From a bacterium (GTDB lineage: Bacteria; JAMCPX01): a stretch of DNA of 34,788 nt. Positions 27,029 to 34,769 of this stretch are shown here, in pieces. The number at the start of each line of letters is the position of its first letter. Position 1 is the stretch's first letter. Location: NCBI GenBank assembly GCA_021787655.1, contig JAJYLM010000004.1, positions 1 through 34,788 on the forward strand, in the 5' to 3' direction. A program made the position numbers and the translations under genes. Under the pieces are notes generated by a model. It saw nothing but the letters and a program-made list of their open reading frames with translations. It made no database searches and was not told the origin of the DNA.

Positions 27029-28086
27029 GGCAGCAGTCCTTTGCTCCGCAGCAGGCCGGACAGAACGCCGCTGTCCTCTTCGACTGCTATATCGACGTAC
27101 AGCCACGCGACAGCGCTGTCCCTGCGCAGCCCCTTCATCTTCACAGCGTCCTTGGCCGTGATGATCACGGCATCCGGAGCATACCGCCGGGTGAGGGACG
27201 CCAGTTCGTGTTCGCCGTACGTATGGTGGTCCGTCTTCGCCACGCAGTGGGCCGGCTGGATGCCGAGCGATCCGAGGAGCTTGAAAAAGCTGTCCGGAAA
27301 AGCGATCCCTGCGAGGGCGACGATAGTTTTGTTGCGCAGCTGTTCTGCTGGTACAGGCTGGTCGCTGTCGAGGGATTTGACGGCCCTGACCCGGTACGTG
27401 AAATGAAATGTTCCTGTCGTGCCGACATGACGGCGCAGGAGCGTTTCGATTGTTGTGTCCTCTCTGCCCTTGATGCCGATGACATCTGCAAAGCGCAGTG
27501 CTGCCGGCGGTTCCCGCAGGGGCCCTGCGGGCAGCAGGTGGCCGTTGCCAAAACCCTTATCCCCGTCAATCAGGACGAGGTCGATGTCCCTCGCTACCCG
27601 AAGGTGGGAAAATCCGTCGTCAAGGACGATGACCTCGGGATGGTAGTGCTGTTCGACGAATCGGACGACGTCCGACTTTTTTTCCCCGACAGCGACGATC
27701 GTACCGGGGACCGTGCTCGCTATCAGGTATGGTTCGTCACCGCATACGTCCGGGCCCATCAGGACAGACCGTCCGTCCGACACTATCCTGATGCCGCTGC
27801 CGCCCGAAGCGTATCCCCGCGCGACAACAGCAATCTTCTTTCCTTTCAGGAGCGTGCACAGGTGTATCACCATCGGCGTTTTTCCCGTACCACCGACCGT
27901 CAGGTTACCGACAGAGATGCAGGGACACGACGGTGTGTAGGCGTTCAGAACACCCCGAAGGTACAGCCACCTCCGGGCTGCCGTTCCGAAACGAAACAGG
28001 AAGGACAGCACCAGCAGCGGCAGCAGCAGCATATCGCGGATCGTACTTTTTGAATCCCACACAGCATGTTCGAGAGAACGTCTCAT
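27025..28086 (-). CDS. lpxK: Tetraacyldisaccharide 4'-kinase
   Basis: Phosphorylates the 4' position of the lipid A disaccharide. A hydrophobic N-terminal helix (MLLLPLLVLSFLFRF) anchors it to the inner membrane. The Walker A-type loop is VGNLTVGGTGKTPMVIHLC, followed by VVARGYASG and the conserved VIVLDDGFSHLRVARDIDLVLID. 353 aa is normal. AGGG lies seven bases before the ATG. The presence of lpxK and lpxL shows a lipid A-bearing outer membrane. Co-directional with an upstream putative lipoprotein gene, 104 bases away; I see no feature in that gap. Confidence 0.94.
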   Translation of the reverse strand: MRRSLEHAVWDSKSTIRDMLLLPLLVLSFLFRFGTAARRWLYLRGVLNAYTPSCPCISVGNLTVGGTGKTPMVIHLCTLLKGKKIAVVARGYASGGSGIRIVSDGRSVLMGPDVCGDEPYLIASTVPGTIVAVGEKKSDVVRFVEQHYHPEVIVLDDGFSHLRVARDIDLVLIDGDKGFGNGHLLPAGPLREPPAALRFADVIGIKGREDTTIETLLRRHVGTTGTFHFTYRVRAVKSLDSDQPVPAEQLRNKTIVALAGIAFPDSFFKLLGSLGIQPAHCVAKTDHHTYGEHELASLTRRYAPDAVIITAKDAVKMKGLRRDSAVAWLYVDIAVEEDSGVLSGLLRSKGLLP

Positions 28087-28190
28087 GTATCAGCCCTGAA
28101 TCCCTTCCGGATTTCGTCCCCGCCCACTGCGGCCCGGCGGTTCATTGCACCGTGCAGGATCTTCATACAAACATTCCGTTGTACAGCGTA

Positions 28191-28649
28191 TTACGGGGCA
28201 AAAAATGTGACCAGCAGGACCTGCCTGCCGCCCGGAGAATTGAGGTAATAGGATACCTGCCGGTCGTGCTTGAGCATTTCGATAATATAACCGGACAGCC
28301 GGACATCGTACCCCTGAAACCTGCCCACCGATCCTCCCGCACCGACGACCTGGACTGTTCCCTTGTACGGTGTACCGTCCTGCATATCAATCTCAACCTG
28401 ATAGGTTTTACCCTGTTCAACCCTCACGCCGTACGGGTCATCAAGCTGTTTTCCTTCCCAGAAAGCAGCACCGTTTTGCGGTGGTATGAGGTTGACGCCG
28501 AACGACGCGTTCTCCTGCCGCAGGGTCGAGTACCTGCCCTGCAGGCTGTTCCCGTTGTCGATGGTACTGCCCTGCATGTCCGCGTTCTGCACCGCACAGG
28601 AGATCAGCACAACCATACCTGCAGCAACGAGAGGAATGATCGTCCGCAT
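28191..28649 (-). CDS. Putative lipoprotein of unknown function
   Basis: 152 aa. The N-terminus MRTIIPLVAAGMVVLISCAVQN is a hydrophobic signal ending in a lipobox-like LISC, so lipid attachment to that Cys is likely. The rest is a small, beta-rich domain (FGVNLIPPQNGAAFWEGKQL, YQVEIDMQDGTPYKGTVQVVG, GYIIEMLKHDRQVSYYL) that I cannot assign to a family. The track start (GTG 28655) overlaps the mtnP stop as GTGA; ATG 28649 gives a cleaner signal peptide. It lies between mtnP and the lipid A genes and probably shares their transcript. An envelope role is inferred only from the signal and neighbours. Confidence 0.75.
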   Translation of the reverse strand: MRTIIPLVAAGMVVLISCAVQNADMQGSTIDNGNSLQGRYSTLRQENASFGVNLIPPQNGAAFWEGKQLDDPYGVRVEQGKTYQVEIDMQDGTPYKGTVQVVGAGGSVGRFQGYDVRLSGYIIEMLKHDRQVSYYLNSPGGRQVLLVTFFAP

Positions 28650-28651
28650 GT

Positions 28652-29527
28652 TCACTTGAGGTACCTCCCGGTGATGGGGTTGAGTGCCGTTTTTATGGTC
28701 TGCGGTATAACCTCGGGGGCGGTGAGGAAACTGCTCTGCAGGGCATGTTCACAGGCACATCCGCGTTTTCCCGTGATGCGGGGAATGGCTGTGGCGATTA
28801 TTTTTTTTGCATTGGCAACGTTTTCGTTCATGATCCTGACAACGTCTTCGACATCGACATCCTTCATCCCCTGATACCAGCAGTCATAATCAGTGGCAAG
28901 CGCAAGGGTCGCATAACAGATCTCTGCCTCCCGTGCGAGCTTCGCCTCGGGCATGTTCGTCATGCCGATGATATCCACCCCCCACTGGCGGTACAGGGAC
29001 GATTCAGCACGAGATGAAAACTGCGGACCTTCGATGCAGACATAGGTTCCTCCCTTGTGCATGCGGATGCCGCTGCTTGCCCCTGCTGCAAAGAGGATGT
29101 CCGAGAGCACCGGGCACACAGGGTCGGCCATGGATACGTGGGCGACAATGCCGTCCCGGAAAAATGTTCCCGTTCTCTGCTTCGTGAGATCGATAAACTG
29201 ATCCGGAATGACGATGTCCCCGGGACGGATCTGCTCCTTCATGCTCCCGACGGCACTGACGGATATAATCCTGCTCACACCGAGCATCTTCATGCCGAAG
29301 ATGTTTGCGCGGAAATTTATCTCCGACGGAGATATCCGGTGCCCCCTGCCGTGACGCGGCAGAAAAACGACAGTCGTGCTGCCGAGGGTTCCTGTGATAT
29401 ACGCGTCCGAGGGCCTGCCGAACGGTGTTTCGAGGGTTTTCTCCTGCAGGTCCTTCAACCCCTCGATCGAATAAAGGCCGCTGCCGCCGATAATACCGAT
29501 TGTCTCGTGTGTGTTCTGTGCATCCAT
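28652..29527 (-). CDS. mtnP: S-methyl-5'-thioadenosine phosphorylase
   Basis: Cleaves methylthioadenosine, a by-product of polyamine synthesis and SAM-dependent reactions, to adenine and 5-methylthioribose-1-phosphate. IGIIGGSGLYSIEGL is the phosphate-binding start. FLPRHGRGHRISPSEINFRANIFGMK, ISVSAVGSMKEQIRPGDIVIPDQFID, YVCIEGPQFSSRAES and GMTNMPEAKLAREAEICYATLALATDYDCW are typical of the MTAP branch rather than purine nucleoside phosphorylase. The track start 29611 is an extension through a structured leader. ATG 29527, with GGAG five bases upstream, gives 291 aa. No mtnA, mtnK or other salvage genes are nearby. First gene of the group running into the lipid A genes. Confidence 0.94.
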   Translation of the reverse strand: MDAQNTHETIGIIGGSGLYSIEGLKDLQEKTLETPFGRPSDAYITGTLGSTTVVFLPRHGRGHRISPSEINFRANIFGMKMLGVSRIISVSAVGSMKEQIRPGDIVIPDQFIDLTKQRTGTFFRDGIVAHVSMADPVCPVLSDILFAAGASSGIRMHKGGTYVCIEGPQFSSRAESSLYRQWGVDIIGMTNMPEAKLAREAEICYATLALATDYDCWYQGMKDVDVEDVVRIMNENVANAKKIIATAIPRITGKRGCACEHALQSSFLTAPEVIPQTIKTALNPITGRYLK

Positions 29528-29545
29528 GTCTTCTCCTTTTCCCCC

Positions 29546-29648
29546 GTCAGAAATCTCCGACCTGCTCAGCCGGAGAACGTGCTCCGGGATCGCAGCCGCC
29601 GTTGGCTGCAATCTGCCTCGGGCATACCGGCGGGTATACTATGATACC
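29546..29648 (-). promoter_or_regulatory. Structured mtnP leader: consecutive hairpins, possible regulatory RNA
   Basis: Just upstream of the mtnP ribosome site, three stems follow one another. GTCAGA/TCCGAC (29546-29561) is paired through a G-U only in the minus-strand RNA. CCGGAG/CTCCGG (29570-29587) and GCAGCC/GGCTGC (29592-29609) are both perfect six-bp stems with six-base loops. Further upstream ATACC (29624), GGTAT (29633) and ATACC (29644) can form two mutually exclusive stems. The G-U wobble favours function in the mtnP direction. I find no SAM or SAH riboswitch consensus. Confidence 0.45.
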
Positions 29649-29744
29649 GTACGGCGTTTACCGAAAGATACATACTCTTTTTGCCGAACATTGCAACTAT
29701 TAGCAGACCTGTGTCCGCCACCCCTGTCCGGCGGTTTCTTAATC

Positions 29745-29772
29745 TTGTATTTTATTTTATATGTCTTATACT
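29745..29772 (+). promoter_or_regulatory. Possible sigma70 promoter for the DUF2892 gene
   Basis: TTGTAT and TATACT are separated by 16 bases in an AT-rich stretch, ending 17 bases before the start codon. This is the best plus-strand match in the 262-bp divergent gap between mtnP and this gene. Confidence 0.45.
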
Positions 29773-29789
29773 TTGAAGAGGAGGTGGCT

Positions 29790-30011
29790 ATGATAAAAAA
29801 TGTCGGTTCGGCGGATAAGATTATTCGATGGATCGTTGGGCTTGCTCTCCTTTCCATGATATTCTGGGTTCATTCTTCATGGCGATGGATAGGGCTCATT
29901 GGTTTCATTCCGATCCTCACCGGAAGTATTAATTACTGTCCGCTCTACTCGGTGATCGGCGTTTCAACAGCGAAAAAAGAAGATCAACCCCAGCCGGGCG
30001 AGAAAAAATAA
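29790..30011 (+). CDS. Small DUF2892 (YgaP-type) inner membrane protein
   Basis: 73 aa with two short membrane segments (IIRWIVGLALLSMIFWV, WIGLIGFIPILTGSI). MIKNVGSADKIIRWIVGLAL and GSINYCPLYSVIGVST match the DUF2892 pattern well, including the conserved CPLY cysteine. The track runs the ORF from 29511; the real start is ATG 29790, right after a near-perfect AGGAGGTGG ribosome site. In some proteins this domain is fused to rhodanese; here it stands alone. Function is unknown; a thiol or sulfur role has been proposed for relatives. It has its own promoter and a strong terminator, so it is a monocistronic gene facing rubrerythrin. Confidence 0.9.
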   Translation: MIKNVGSADKIIRWIVGLALLSMIFWVHSSWRWIGLIGFIPILTGSINYCPLYSVIGVSTAKKEDQPQPGEKK

Positions 30012-30017
30012 TACAGG

Positions 30018-30047
30018 GGGGCGCGTTCAGACGCTGCCCCTTTTTTT
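30018..30047 (+). terminator. Rho-independent terminator after the DUF2892 gene
   Basis: GGGGCGCGT (30018-30026) pairs with ACGCTGCCCC (30031-30040) around TCAG. That is nine base pairs with a single bulged T, followed by seven T. The T-run overlaps the end of the convergent rubrerythrin gene. Confidence 0.85.
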
Positions 30048-30549
30048 AAAATTTTTTAAACCGTTCTATCTTCGCACCGCAAACGGGACACACAGCAGGG
30101 GCTTCTCCCTCGACTGTAAATCCGCAGACATCGCAGATATAGAGGTCACCGAGAGCGATGTCCTTCCCCTGATCGACTGTCTGTTTCGCTTTCGTGTACA
30201 TCTCTTCATGCACCTTTTCAGCCTCAAGAGCGTAATTGGTCGACCTGACTGCAGTCTGTTCTTTCTGGAGTTCCGCCACGGTCTTGAACGCCGGATACAT
30301 CTCTTCGACCTCGTAGGTTTCACCATCGATTCCGGCCTGGAGGTTTTTTGACGAATCGTTGATTTCTCCAAGAGCACGGTAATGGTTGGTGGCGTGTACC
30401 TGTTCCGCAAATGATATCGCCTTGAACAACCGCGCGAGGTTGGCTTTTTTCTCCCGTTCCGCCCGTTCAGAGAAAATCAAATACTTCATGTGTGCCTGGG
30501 ATTCCCCTGCAAAAGCAGCACGGAGATTTTGTTCCGTCATTTTTCTCAT
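30046..30549 (-). CDS. Rubrerythrin
   Basis: Non-haem iron peroxidase that reduces hydrogen peroxide in anaerobes and microaerophiles. The N-terminal four-helix diiron domain has the carboxylate ligands in AAFAGESQAHMKYLIFSERAE, SFAEQVHATNHYRALGEI and EAEKVHEEMY. The C-terminal rubredoxin-like iron site is CDVCG...CPVCG (ICDVCGFTVEGEAPAVCPVCGA). The 167-aa length is on the short side of normal. GGGAG six bases before ATG 30549 supports the start. It lies only 13 bases after dnaN and is likely co-transcribed with it, an unusual arrangement. Confidence 0.95.
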   Translation of the reverse strand: MRKMTEQNLRAAFAGESQAHMKYLIFSERAEREKKANLARLFKAISFAEQVHATNHYRALGEINDSSKNLQAGIDGETYEVEEMYPAFKTVAELQKEQTAVRSTNYALEAEKVHEEMYTKAKQTVDQGKDIALGDLYICDVCGFTVEGEAPAVCPVCGAKIERFKKF

Positions 30550-30562
30550 ATCATTCTCCCTG

Positions 30563-31657
30563 TTACATCCTCATCGGCATGATCAGATTCAAATGTTTTT
30601 TGTTGTCGTCTGCATAAAAGGTGCTTGCACTCTGCTCGTTGTTGAACCCGAGGGTGACAAATTCGCCCTCAATAGAGTTCAAACAGTCAATCAGGTACTT
30701 GCCGTTGAACCCGATCTTGAGAGGCTCTTTTTTATACTCTATTTCAAGCTCCTCTTTGACTTCTCCGATATCCGGCTCGTTGCTTTCGACGACAAAGCTG
30801 TTCTCGTTCATGGTGAAGATGACCCGAGATATTTTTTCCTGATAGATCGATTGTGCCCTCTTGACAGCTGCGACGAGTTCTTCTTTTTTGAGCTTGATGT
30901 TGATTTTGGTCTCCGGCGGAATAACCGACTTGTAATCCGGGAAGTCATAGTCGAGCAGCCGTATCTGAATAATCGTGTTTCCTATCCTGACGATGAAATT
31001 CTTATTTTTTTCGATGGCTATTCCGACTTCCTTTTCTGTTCCTATTTTCTTGATCTCATAAAGACCTTTCCTTGGAACGATGATACCTTTCGTCAATCCT
31101 TCTATGGCGTTGATCTCTGCATCTTCATACATTGCAAGACGGTGACTGTCCGTTGCAACACACCTCAGATTATCGGCAATCTTTTCTATATAAACACCGT
31201 TCAGACTGTACTTGACCTCGTCCATCGATGTCGCATAGATCGTTTTATCGATCATCGTTAAGAGCTTCTCGTACGTTAAGGTCGTATAATTGCCTTTATA
31301 CTCGTCGATATGCGGAAAATCCTCGGCCTGTAATACCTTCAGTCTCCCGGATATCTTTCCCGTACTGATCAGAATAAAACCATCATCCTGTTTTATGCGG
31401 ATATCCCTGTCCGGCAGTTCCCGTATATAATCGTAAAATTTCTTAGCAGGTATTGAAACCTGACCCTGGCTGGCAATACTGCAGTTTATCTTACTGATAA
31501 TAGTAACTTCAAGGTCCGTGCCGATAATAGTCAGGGTTTCTTTATCTGCTATCATCAGGATATTGGACAAAATAGGCATCGTCGCCTTTCGTTCGGTAGC
31601 TCCGATAACCTTACTGATCTCGATCATCAATATTCTTTTATCTATGGTCAGTTCCAT
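30563..31657 (-). CDS. dnaN: DNA polymerase III beta subunit (sliding clamp)
   Basis: Ring-shaped clamp that tethers polymerase III to DNA. The protein opens MELTIDKRILMIEISKVIGATERKATMPILSNILM. The three-domain fold shows typical segments: GTDLEVTIISKI, VSIPAKKFYDYIRELPD, YSLNGVYIEKIADNLRCVATDSHRLAMYE, IVPRKGLYEI and FNGKYLIDCLNSIEGEFVTLGFNNE. The C-terminus HLNLIMPMRM is the conserved end. 364 aa is normal. AGGAG lies six bases before the ATG. Downstream of dnaA by 185 bases, with a weak terminator and DnaA-box-like sites between. It is followed by rubrerythrin rather than recF and gyrB. Confidence 0.97.
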   Translation of the reverse strand: MELTIDKRILMIEISKVIGATERKATMPILSNILMIADKETLTIIGTDLEVTIISKINCSIASQGQVSIPAKKFYDYIRELPDRDIRIKQDDGFILISTGKISGRLKVLQAEDFPHIDEYKGNYTTLTYEKLLTMIDKTIYATSMDEVKYSLNGVYIEKIADNLRCVATDSHRLAMYEDAEINAIEGLTKGIIVPRKGLYEIKKIGTEKEVGIAIEKNKNFIVRIGNTIIQIRLLDYDFPDYKSVIPPETKINIKLKKEELVAAVKRAQSIYQEKISRVIFTMNENSFVVESNEPDIGEVKEELEIEYKKEPLKIGFNGKYLIDCLNSIEGEFVTLGFNNEQSASTFYADDNKKHLNLIMPMRM

Positions 31658-31703
31658 GTGTTTCTCCTAATAGGTTTTTAATTTTAATAGTAATAAAGAG
31701 TGT

Positions 31704-31725
31704 GAAAAAAGAGAGCATGCGCTCT
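31704..31725 (-). terminator. Weak hairpin terminator between dnaA and dnaN
   Basis: In the minus-strand RNA AGAGC-GCAT-GCTCT makes a five-bp stem with a four-base loop, followed by CTTTTTT. It could partly terminate dnaA transcripts before dnaN. Confidence 0.4.
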
Positions 31726-31786
31726 ATACTATTGAAATCGTTGTACCTCCGCATGTTTGTCCATGTTTATTGTCTTGTTCATAGTT

Positions 31787-31828
31787 TGTTGATAAATAAT
31801 ATAAAAAATAAATTGCAACTTATCAACA
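31787..31828. promoter_or_regulatory. Inverted pair of TTATCAACA sites between dnaA and dnaN (possible oriC part)
   Basis: TGTTGATAA (31787-31795) and TTATCAACA (31820-31828) are exact inverse copies, in a very AT-rich stretch. Each differs from the DnaA-box consensus TTATNCACA at one position. The location in the dnaA-dnaN gap is a classic place for a replication origin. Confidence 0.45.
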
Positions 31829-31842
31829 ACTTTTTAAAGAGA

Positions 31843-33156
31843 TTATCCTAACCCTTTTTTTATCTTTTCAACAGCGTCCTTGATGCTTTGGTTCTCCTGG
31901 ATCATCCCGGAAATTTTATTCACGGAGTGAATGACCGTAGAATGATCCTTATTTCCAAACTGGAGCCCGATCTCCGGGTATGAAGCGTTCGTGAGCGTGC
32001 GGGACAAAAACATGGCAATCTGCCGCGGGAGTGCAATGAACTTCATCCGCTTATTCGAGAGAAGGTCGGAAACCTTGATCTTGAAGTGCATCGCAACGGC
32101 CTTTTGTATGTCGTCGATGGTAAGCCACTTGTCTTTTTTCCGGATCAATCCGGACAGGACTTCTTTTGCAACGTGGATGTTGAGTTTCGTCTTGGTCAGC
32201 AAGGCGTACGCGGAGAGCCGGGTCAGATAGCCTTCAAGTTCACGGATGTTCGACTGGGTGTTGTAGGCGAGAAAAAATGCAATTTCGTCATCGATGCCAA
32301 TGTGGTCGTCCTCTGCCTTCTTTTTGATGATCGCGACCTTTGTCTCGATATCAGGTACCTGGATATCTGCTATGAGCCCCATTTCGAACCTGCTCCTCAG
32401 ACGTTCCTCGATATTGGGTATCTCTTTCGGAAGCTTGTCCGACGTAAACACGATCTGTTTTTTTTCTTCATACAGCGTGTTGAACGTGTGAAACATTTCT
32501 TCCTGGGAGCGCTCCTTGTTGGAGATGAACTGGATATCGTCGATCAGTAAGACATCGCAGTTCCGGTATACCTCACGGAACAGATCCATCTTCCGGTCCC
32601 TGAGGTGGTTGACGAGATCGTTCACGAAATTCTCGGTCGTAATGTAAATGATGTTCAGGCCGTTATGCTCGTTGTCGATGAGGTTGCCGATCGCATTGAT
32701 GACATGGGTTTTTCCCAGCCCGACCCCGCCATAGATGAAGAGAGGGTTGTATGCCTTCCCGGGGTTCTGGGATACGGCAATTGCAGCGGCACTTGCGAAT
32801 TTATTCGATTCGCCGACGACGTAATTATCGAAGGTATAATTTTTGAGAAGTCCCTTGGAGTTGTTCAGGGGAATAAACCCGGCAGGTGGCAGTTTCTGGC
32901 TGTTTGTCTCTAAATCTTCTCTGTCATCGATGACCAGTTCGACACTCGTGGTATCATTCAGGAGTGTCCTTGCCAGCTTGACGATATCTTCATGGTAATG
33001 ACTCTTAATCCAGTCCAGCGAAAAATCATCCGGAACACCAAGGACCAGAGCATTATTGTCAAAACTCAATGGATTTAAAATAGTTATCCACGGATCATCA
33101 TTCGTATCTTTATACATACTGACAAGTTCTTTTTTTATCTTTTCCCAAGCTTCCAT
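31843..33156 (-). CDS. dnaA: Chromosomal replication initiator protein DnaA
   Basis: AAA+ initiator that binds DnaA boxes and opens oriC. Domain I is MEAWEKIKKELVSMYKDTND...PLSFDNNALVLGVPDDF. After a linker comes YTFDNYVVGESNKFASAAAIAV, Walker A GGVGLGKTH and Walker B VLLIDDIQFI. The sensor region is VFTSDKLPKEIPNIEERLRSRFEMGL, with RELEGYLTRL further on. Domain IV ends in the DNA-binding signature GNKDHSTVIHSVNKI. The track start 33234 is an extension. ATG 33156, with GGGAGG four bases upstream, gives 437 aa. An insertion sequence sits about 340 bases upstream and is transcribed towards dnaA. Confidence 0.97.
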   Translation of the reverse strand: MEAWEKIKKELVSMYKDTNDDPWITILNPLSFDNNALVLGVPDDFSLDWIKSHYHEDIVKLARTLLNDTTSVELVIDDREDLETNSQKLPPAGFIPLNNSKGLLKNYTFDNYVVGESNKFASAAAIAVSQNPGKAYNPLFIYGGVGLGKTHVINAIGNLIDNEHNGLNIIYITTENFVNDLVNHLRDRKMDLFREVYRNCDVLLIDDIQFISNKERSQEEMFHTFNTLYEEKKQIVFTSDKLPKEIPNIEERLRSRFEMGLIADIQVPDIETKVAIIKKKAEDDHIGIDDEIAFFLAYNTQSNIRELEGYLTRLSAYALLTKTKLNIHVAKEVLSGLIRKKDKWLTIDDIQKAVAMHFKIKVSDLLSNKRMKFIALPRQIAMFLSRTLTNASYPEIGLQFGNKDHSTVIHSVNKISGMIQENQSIKDAVEKIKKGLG

Positions 33157-33492
33157 TGAGCCTCCCTTATAATTAGCATATAATTTGTTGTGTAACTTGT
33201 TGAGATCAAAAGCAAACCAACGAGAGAAACACACAAGTTTTTCAACACCTGTGGAAAACTTAAAAAGTCGTTATAAAATAAATAATTATAGCTCATATTA
33301 TCTGTTTTTTTTCAGGCGTTTGCAGTATCAGTTGCAGCCTTTTTGAAACAATATATAGTATGGTCCAAAAAATAACCACAACGTGTTGTTTTTATATAAG
33401 ATATTGAAATATAAAAACAAATTAGCTTTTTTCATGACCTCATATTATGCAATAATAGTTGCTTGTCAAGCTTTTAATTATATATTTTATAC
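33157..33492. promoter_or_regulatory. AT-rich dnaA upstream region with DnaA-box-like palindrome (possible oriC)
   Basis: 336 bases without a gene, very AT-rich. At 33239-33258 TTTTCAACA and TGTGGAAAA (reverse of TTTTCCACA) face each other across two bases, inside a longer near-palindrome (AAGTTTTTCAACA / TGTGGAAAACTT). Both half-sites are one or two changes from TTATNCACA. A further near-box, TTATCCACG, lies just inside dnaA (33084-33092). These fit an origin or dnaA autoregulatory site. I could not pick a convincing dnaA promoter. Confidence 0.45.
33482..33491 (+). repeat. Target-site duplication, left copy
   Basis: ATATTTTATA immediately outside the left IS end, identical to the right copy at 34770-34779. 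The pair shows that the element inserted by transposition into an AT-rich site. Confidence 0.85.
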
Positions 33493-34769
33493 CACTACTG
33501 TCCGGTTAAAATAAAGCAAGCTGATGGTCCAATTTATTCAGCTTATGCAGGTTATACTGGTTGATGGACAATAAGTCAATGATTGAAACCTTAAAAAACA
33601 CCGCTTCTGAGAGAATCCTCGTGAGCTCTGTGAGCGACTTGGCGTATTTGGTCTGGTATTTTATATAAGCGAGCAACAGATAGTAGCACATGGCTACCCA
33701 TATCTGAGTCAATACCGCATTCTTATTTGTTCCGAGGAATGATTTTATCTTGAGGTTTTGTTTTATCCATTTAAAAAACAGTTCTATCTGCCAGCGGGAC
33801 TTGTAAATCTGTGTAATGGTGAATGCAGACAGCTTAAAATTATTGGTGAGAAATATAAGCTCTTTCCCTTTTTCAGGGTCTTGATAGCCCACCAGTCTGA
33901 GCTGGTTCGGGTATTTCTTACTCGTATAAAAGCCCGTAAGCCGGATGGTCTGGTCAAATAACAGACCCTTTTTTCTCTCCACATCCTGCTGTCCGATAAC
34001 CGAGTAGTTGATATTGCTCTTTGCCCGTGTGACAAAGAAAACCCCTTTATTATTAAGGGAATTCAACCAGTTATAATCAATGTACCCCCTGTCAACAGAA
34101 ACGATGCTGTCCGGTAACAAGGGAAATGCTTCCTCTTTTACCACTTTTGTTTCATGATGCTTGGCATCCGTTACAACCAGAAAGGATGGGATTGACCCGC
34201 TGTGGTCATACTGATAGTGCAGTTTCAATGCGCCTTTGGTCTTTCGGAACTTTGCCCAGGGATACATGGAAAGACATAGGTCGATGACCGTAGCGTCAAT
34301 GCTGTACAGAGGATTCTTGAACCGAAACTTGTGCTTGGGCGTTACGTCCTTGGTCTTGTTCAGTATCGCATAGAAAAGCTTCTCATATACCTCGTAGCTG
34401 CGGCTTCTGTTCGCATCGGATATGGTGGAACGGTGAATATCTTGTAACCCCATATGATACCATGCTGCTTTATGAGTATTCAGAGAGGTTATGATGTCCC
34501 GCAGGGAATCTTTCCCCTTCATCTGGGCATACAACAGGGTTATAAACTGCTGCCAGGTGGTGTAATACTTTATATACCGGTCGTTTTGATACGTGCTTAC
34601 CAGCGACTCGAATTTGTATCTCGGTACAATTTGTAGCAATTCATTGAGCACTGTGTTAAGAGAACTCATAGCTTGGGCCTCCTTTGTTTATCACTATTAG
34701 CAAGCGATAGGGTACATTACCCCACTGGAGGCTTCAAGCATTTTTACAGATTTTTACCGGACACGAGTG
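33493..34769 (-). mobile_element. Complete IS4-family insertion sequence with inverted ends and 10-bp target duplication
   Basis: The left end CACTACTGTCCGGTTAAAAT (from 33493) and the inverse of the right end CACTCGTGTCCGGTAAAAAT (ending 34769) agree at 17 of 20 positions. The flanks carry the identical direct repeat ATATTTTATA at 33482-33491 and 34770-34779, a target-site duplication of the length expected for IS4-type elements. One extra C at 33492 leaves the exact left boundary open by one base. The element is about 1277 bp with a single transposase gene whose stop lies inside the left inverted repeat. It appears intact and possibly recent. Confidence 0.9.
33506..34669 (-). CDS. IS4-family DDE transposase
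   Basis: 387 aa. The N-terminal region (NELLQIVPRYKFESLVSTYQ, YYTTWQQFITLLYAQMKGKDSLRDII) matches the DUF4372-type DNA-binding domain of one IS4 subgroup. The RNase H-like core has D125 (YSIDATVIDLC), D193 (VDRGYIDYN) and E296 (in YKSRWQIELFFKWIKQ). That last segment fits the IS4 signature Y-x2-R-x3-E-x6-K exactly (Y289, R292, E296, K303). All catalytic residues are present and the frame is open, so the protein should be active. GGAGG lies eight bases before the ATG. The TAA stop is in the left inverted repeat. Transcription points at dnaA. Confidence 0.95.
   Translation of the reverse strand: MSSLNTVLNELLQIVPRYKFESLVSTYQNDRYIKYYTTWQQFITLLYAQMKGKDSLRDIITSLNTHKAAWYHMGLQDIHRSTISDANRSRSYEVYEKLFYAILNKTKDVTPKHKFRFKNPLYSIDATVIDLCLSMYPWAKFRKTKGALKLHYQYDHSGSIPSFLVVTDAKHHETKVVKEEAFPLLPDSIVSVDRGYIDYNWLNSLNNKGVFFVTRAKSNINYSVIGQQDVERKKGLLFDQTIRLTGFYTSKKYPNQLRLVGYQDPEKGKELIFLTNNFKLSAFTITQIYKSRWQIELFFKWIKQNLKIKSFLGTNKNAVLTQIWVAMCYYLLLAYIKYQTKYAKSLTELTRILSEAVFFKVSIIDLLSINQYNLHKLNKLDHQLALF

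Noticed and set aside
29528-29648. SAM or SAH riboswitch in front of mtnP
   Set aside because: Stems are present but the conserved core sequences of those classes are not visible. Reported only as a structured leader.
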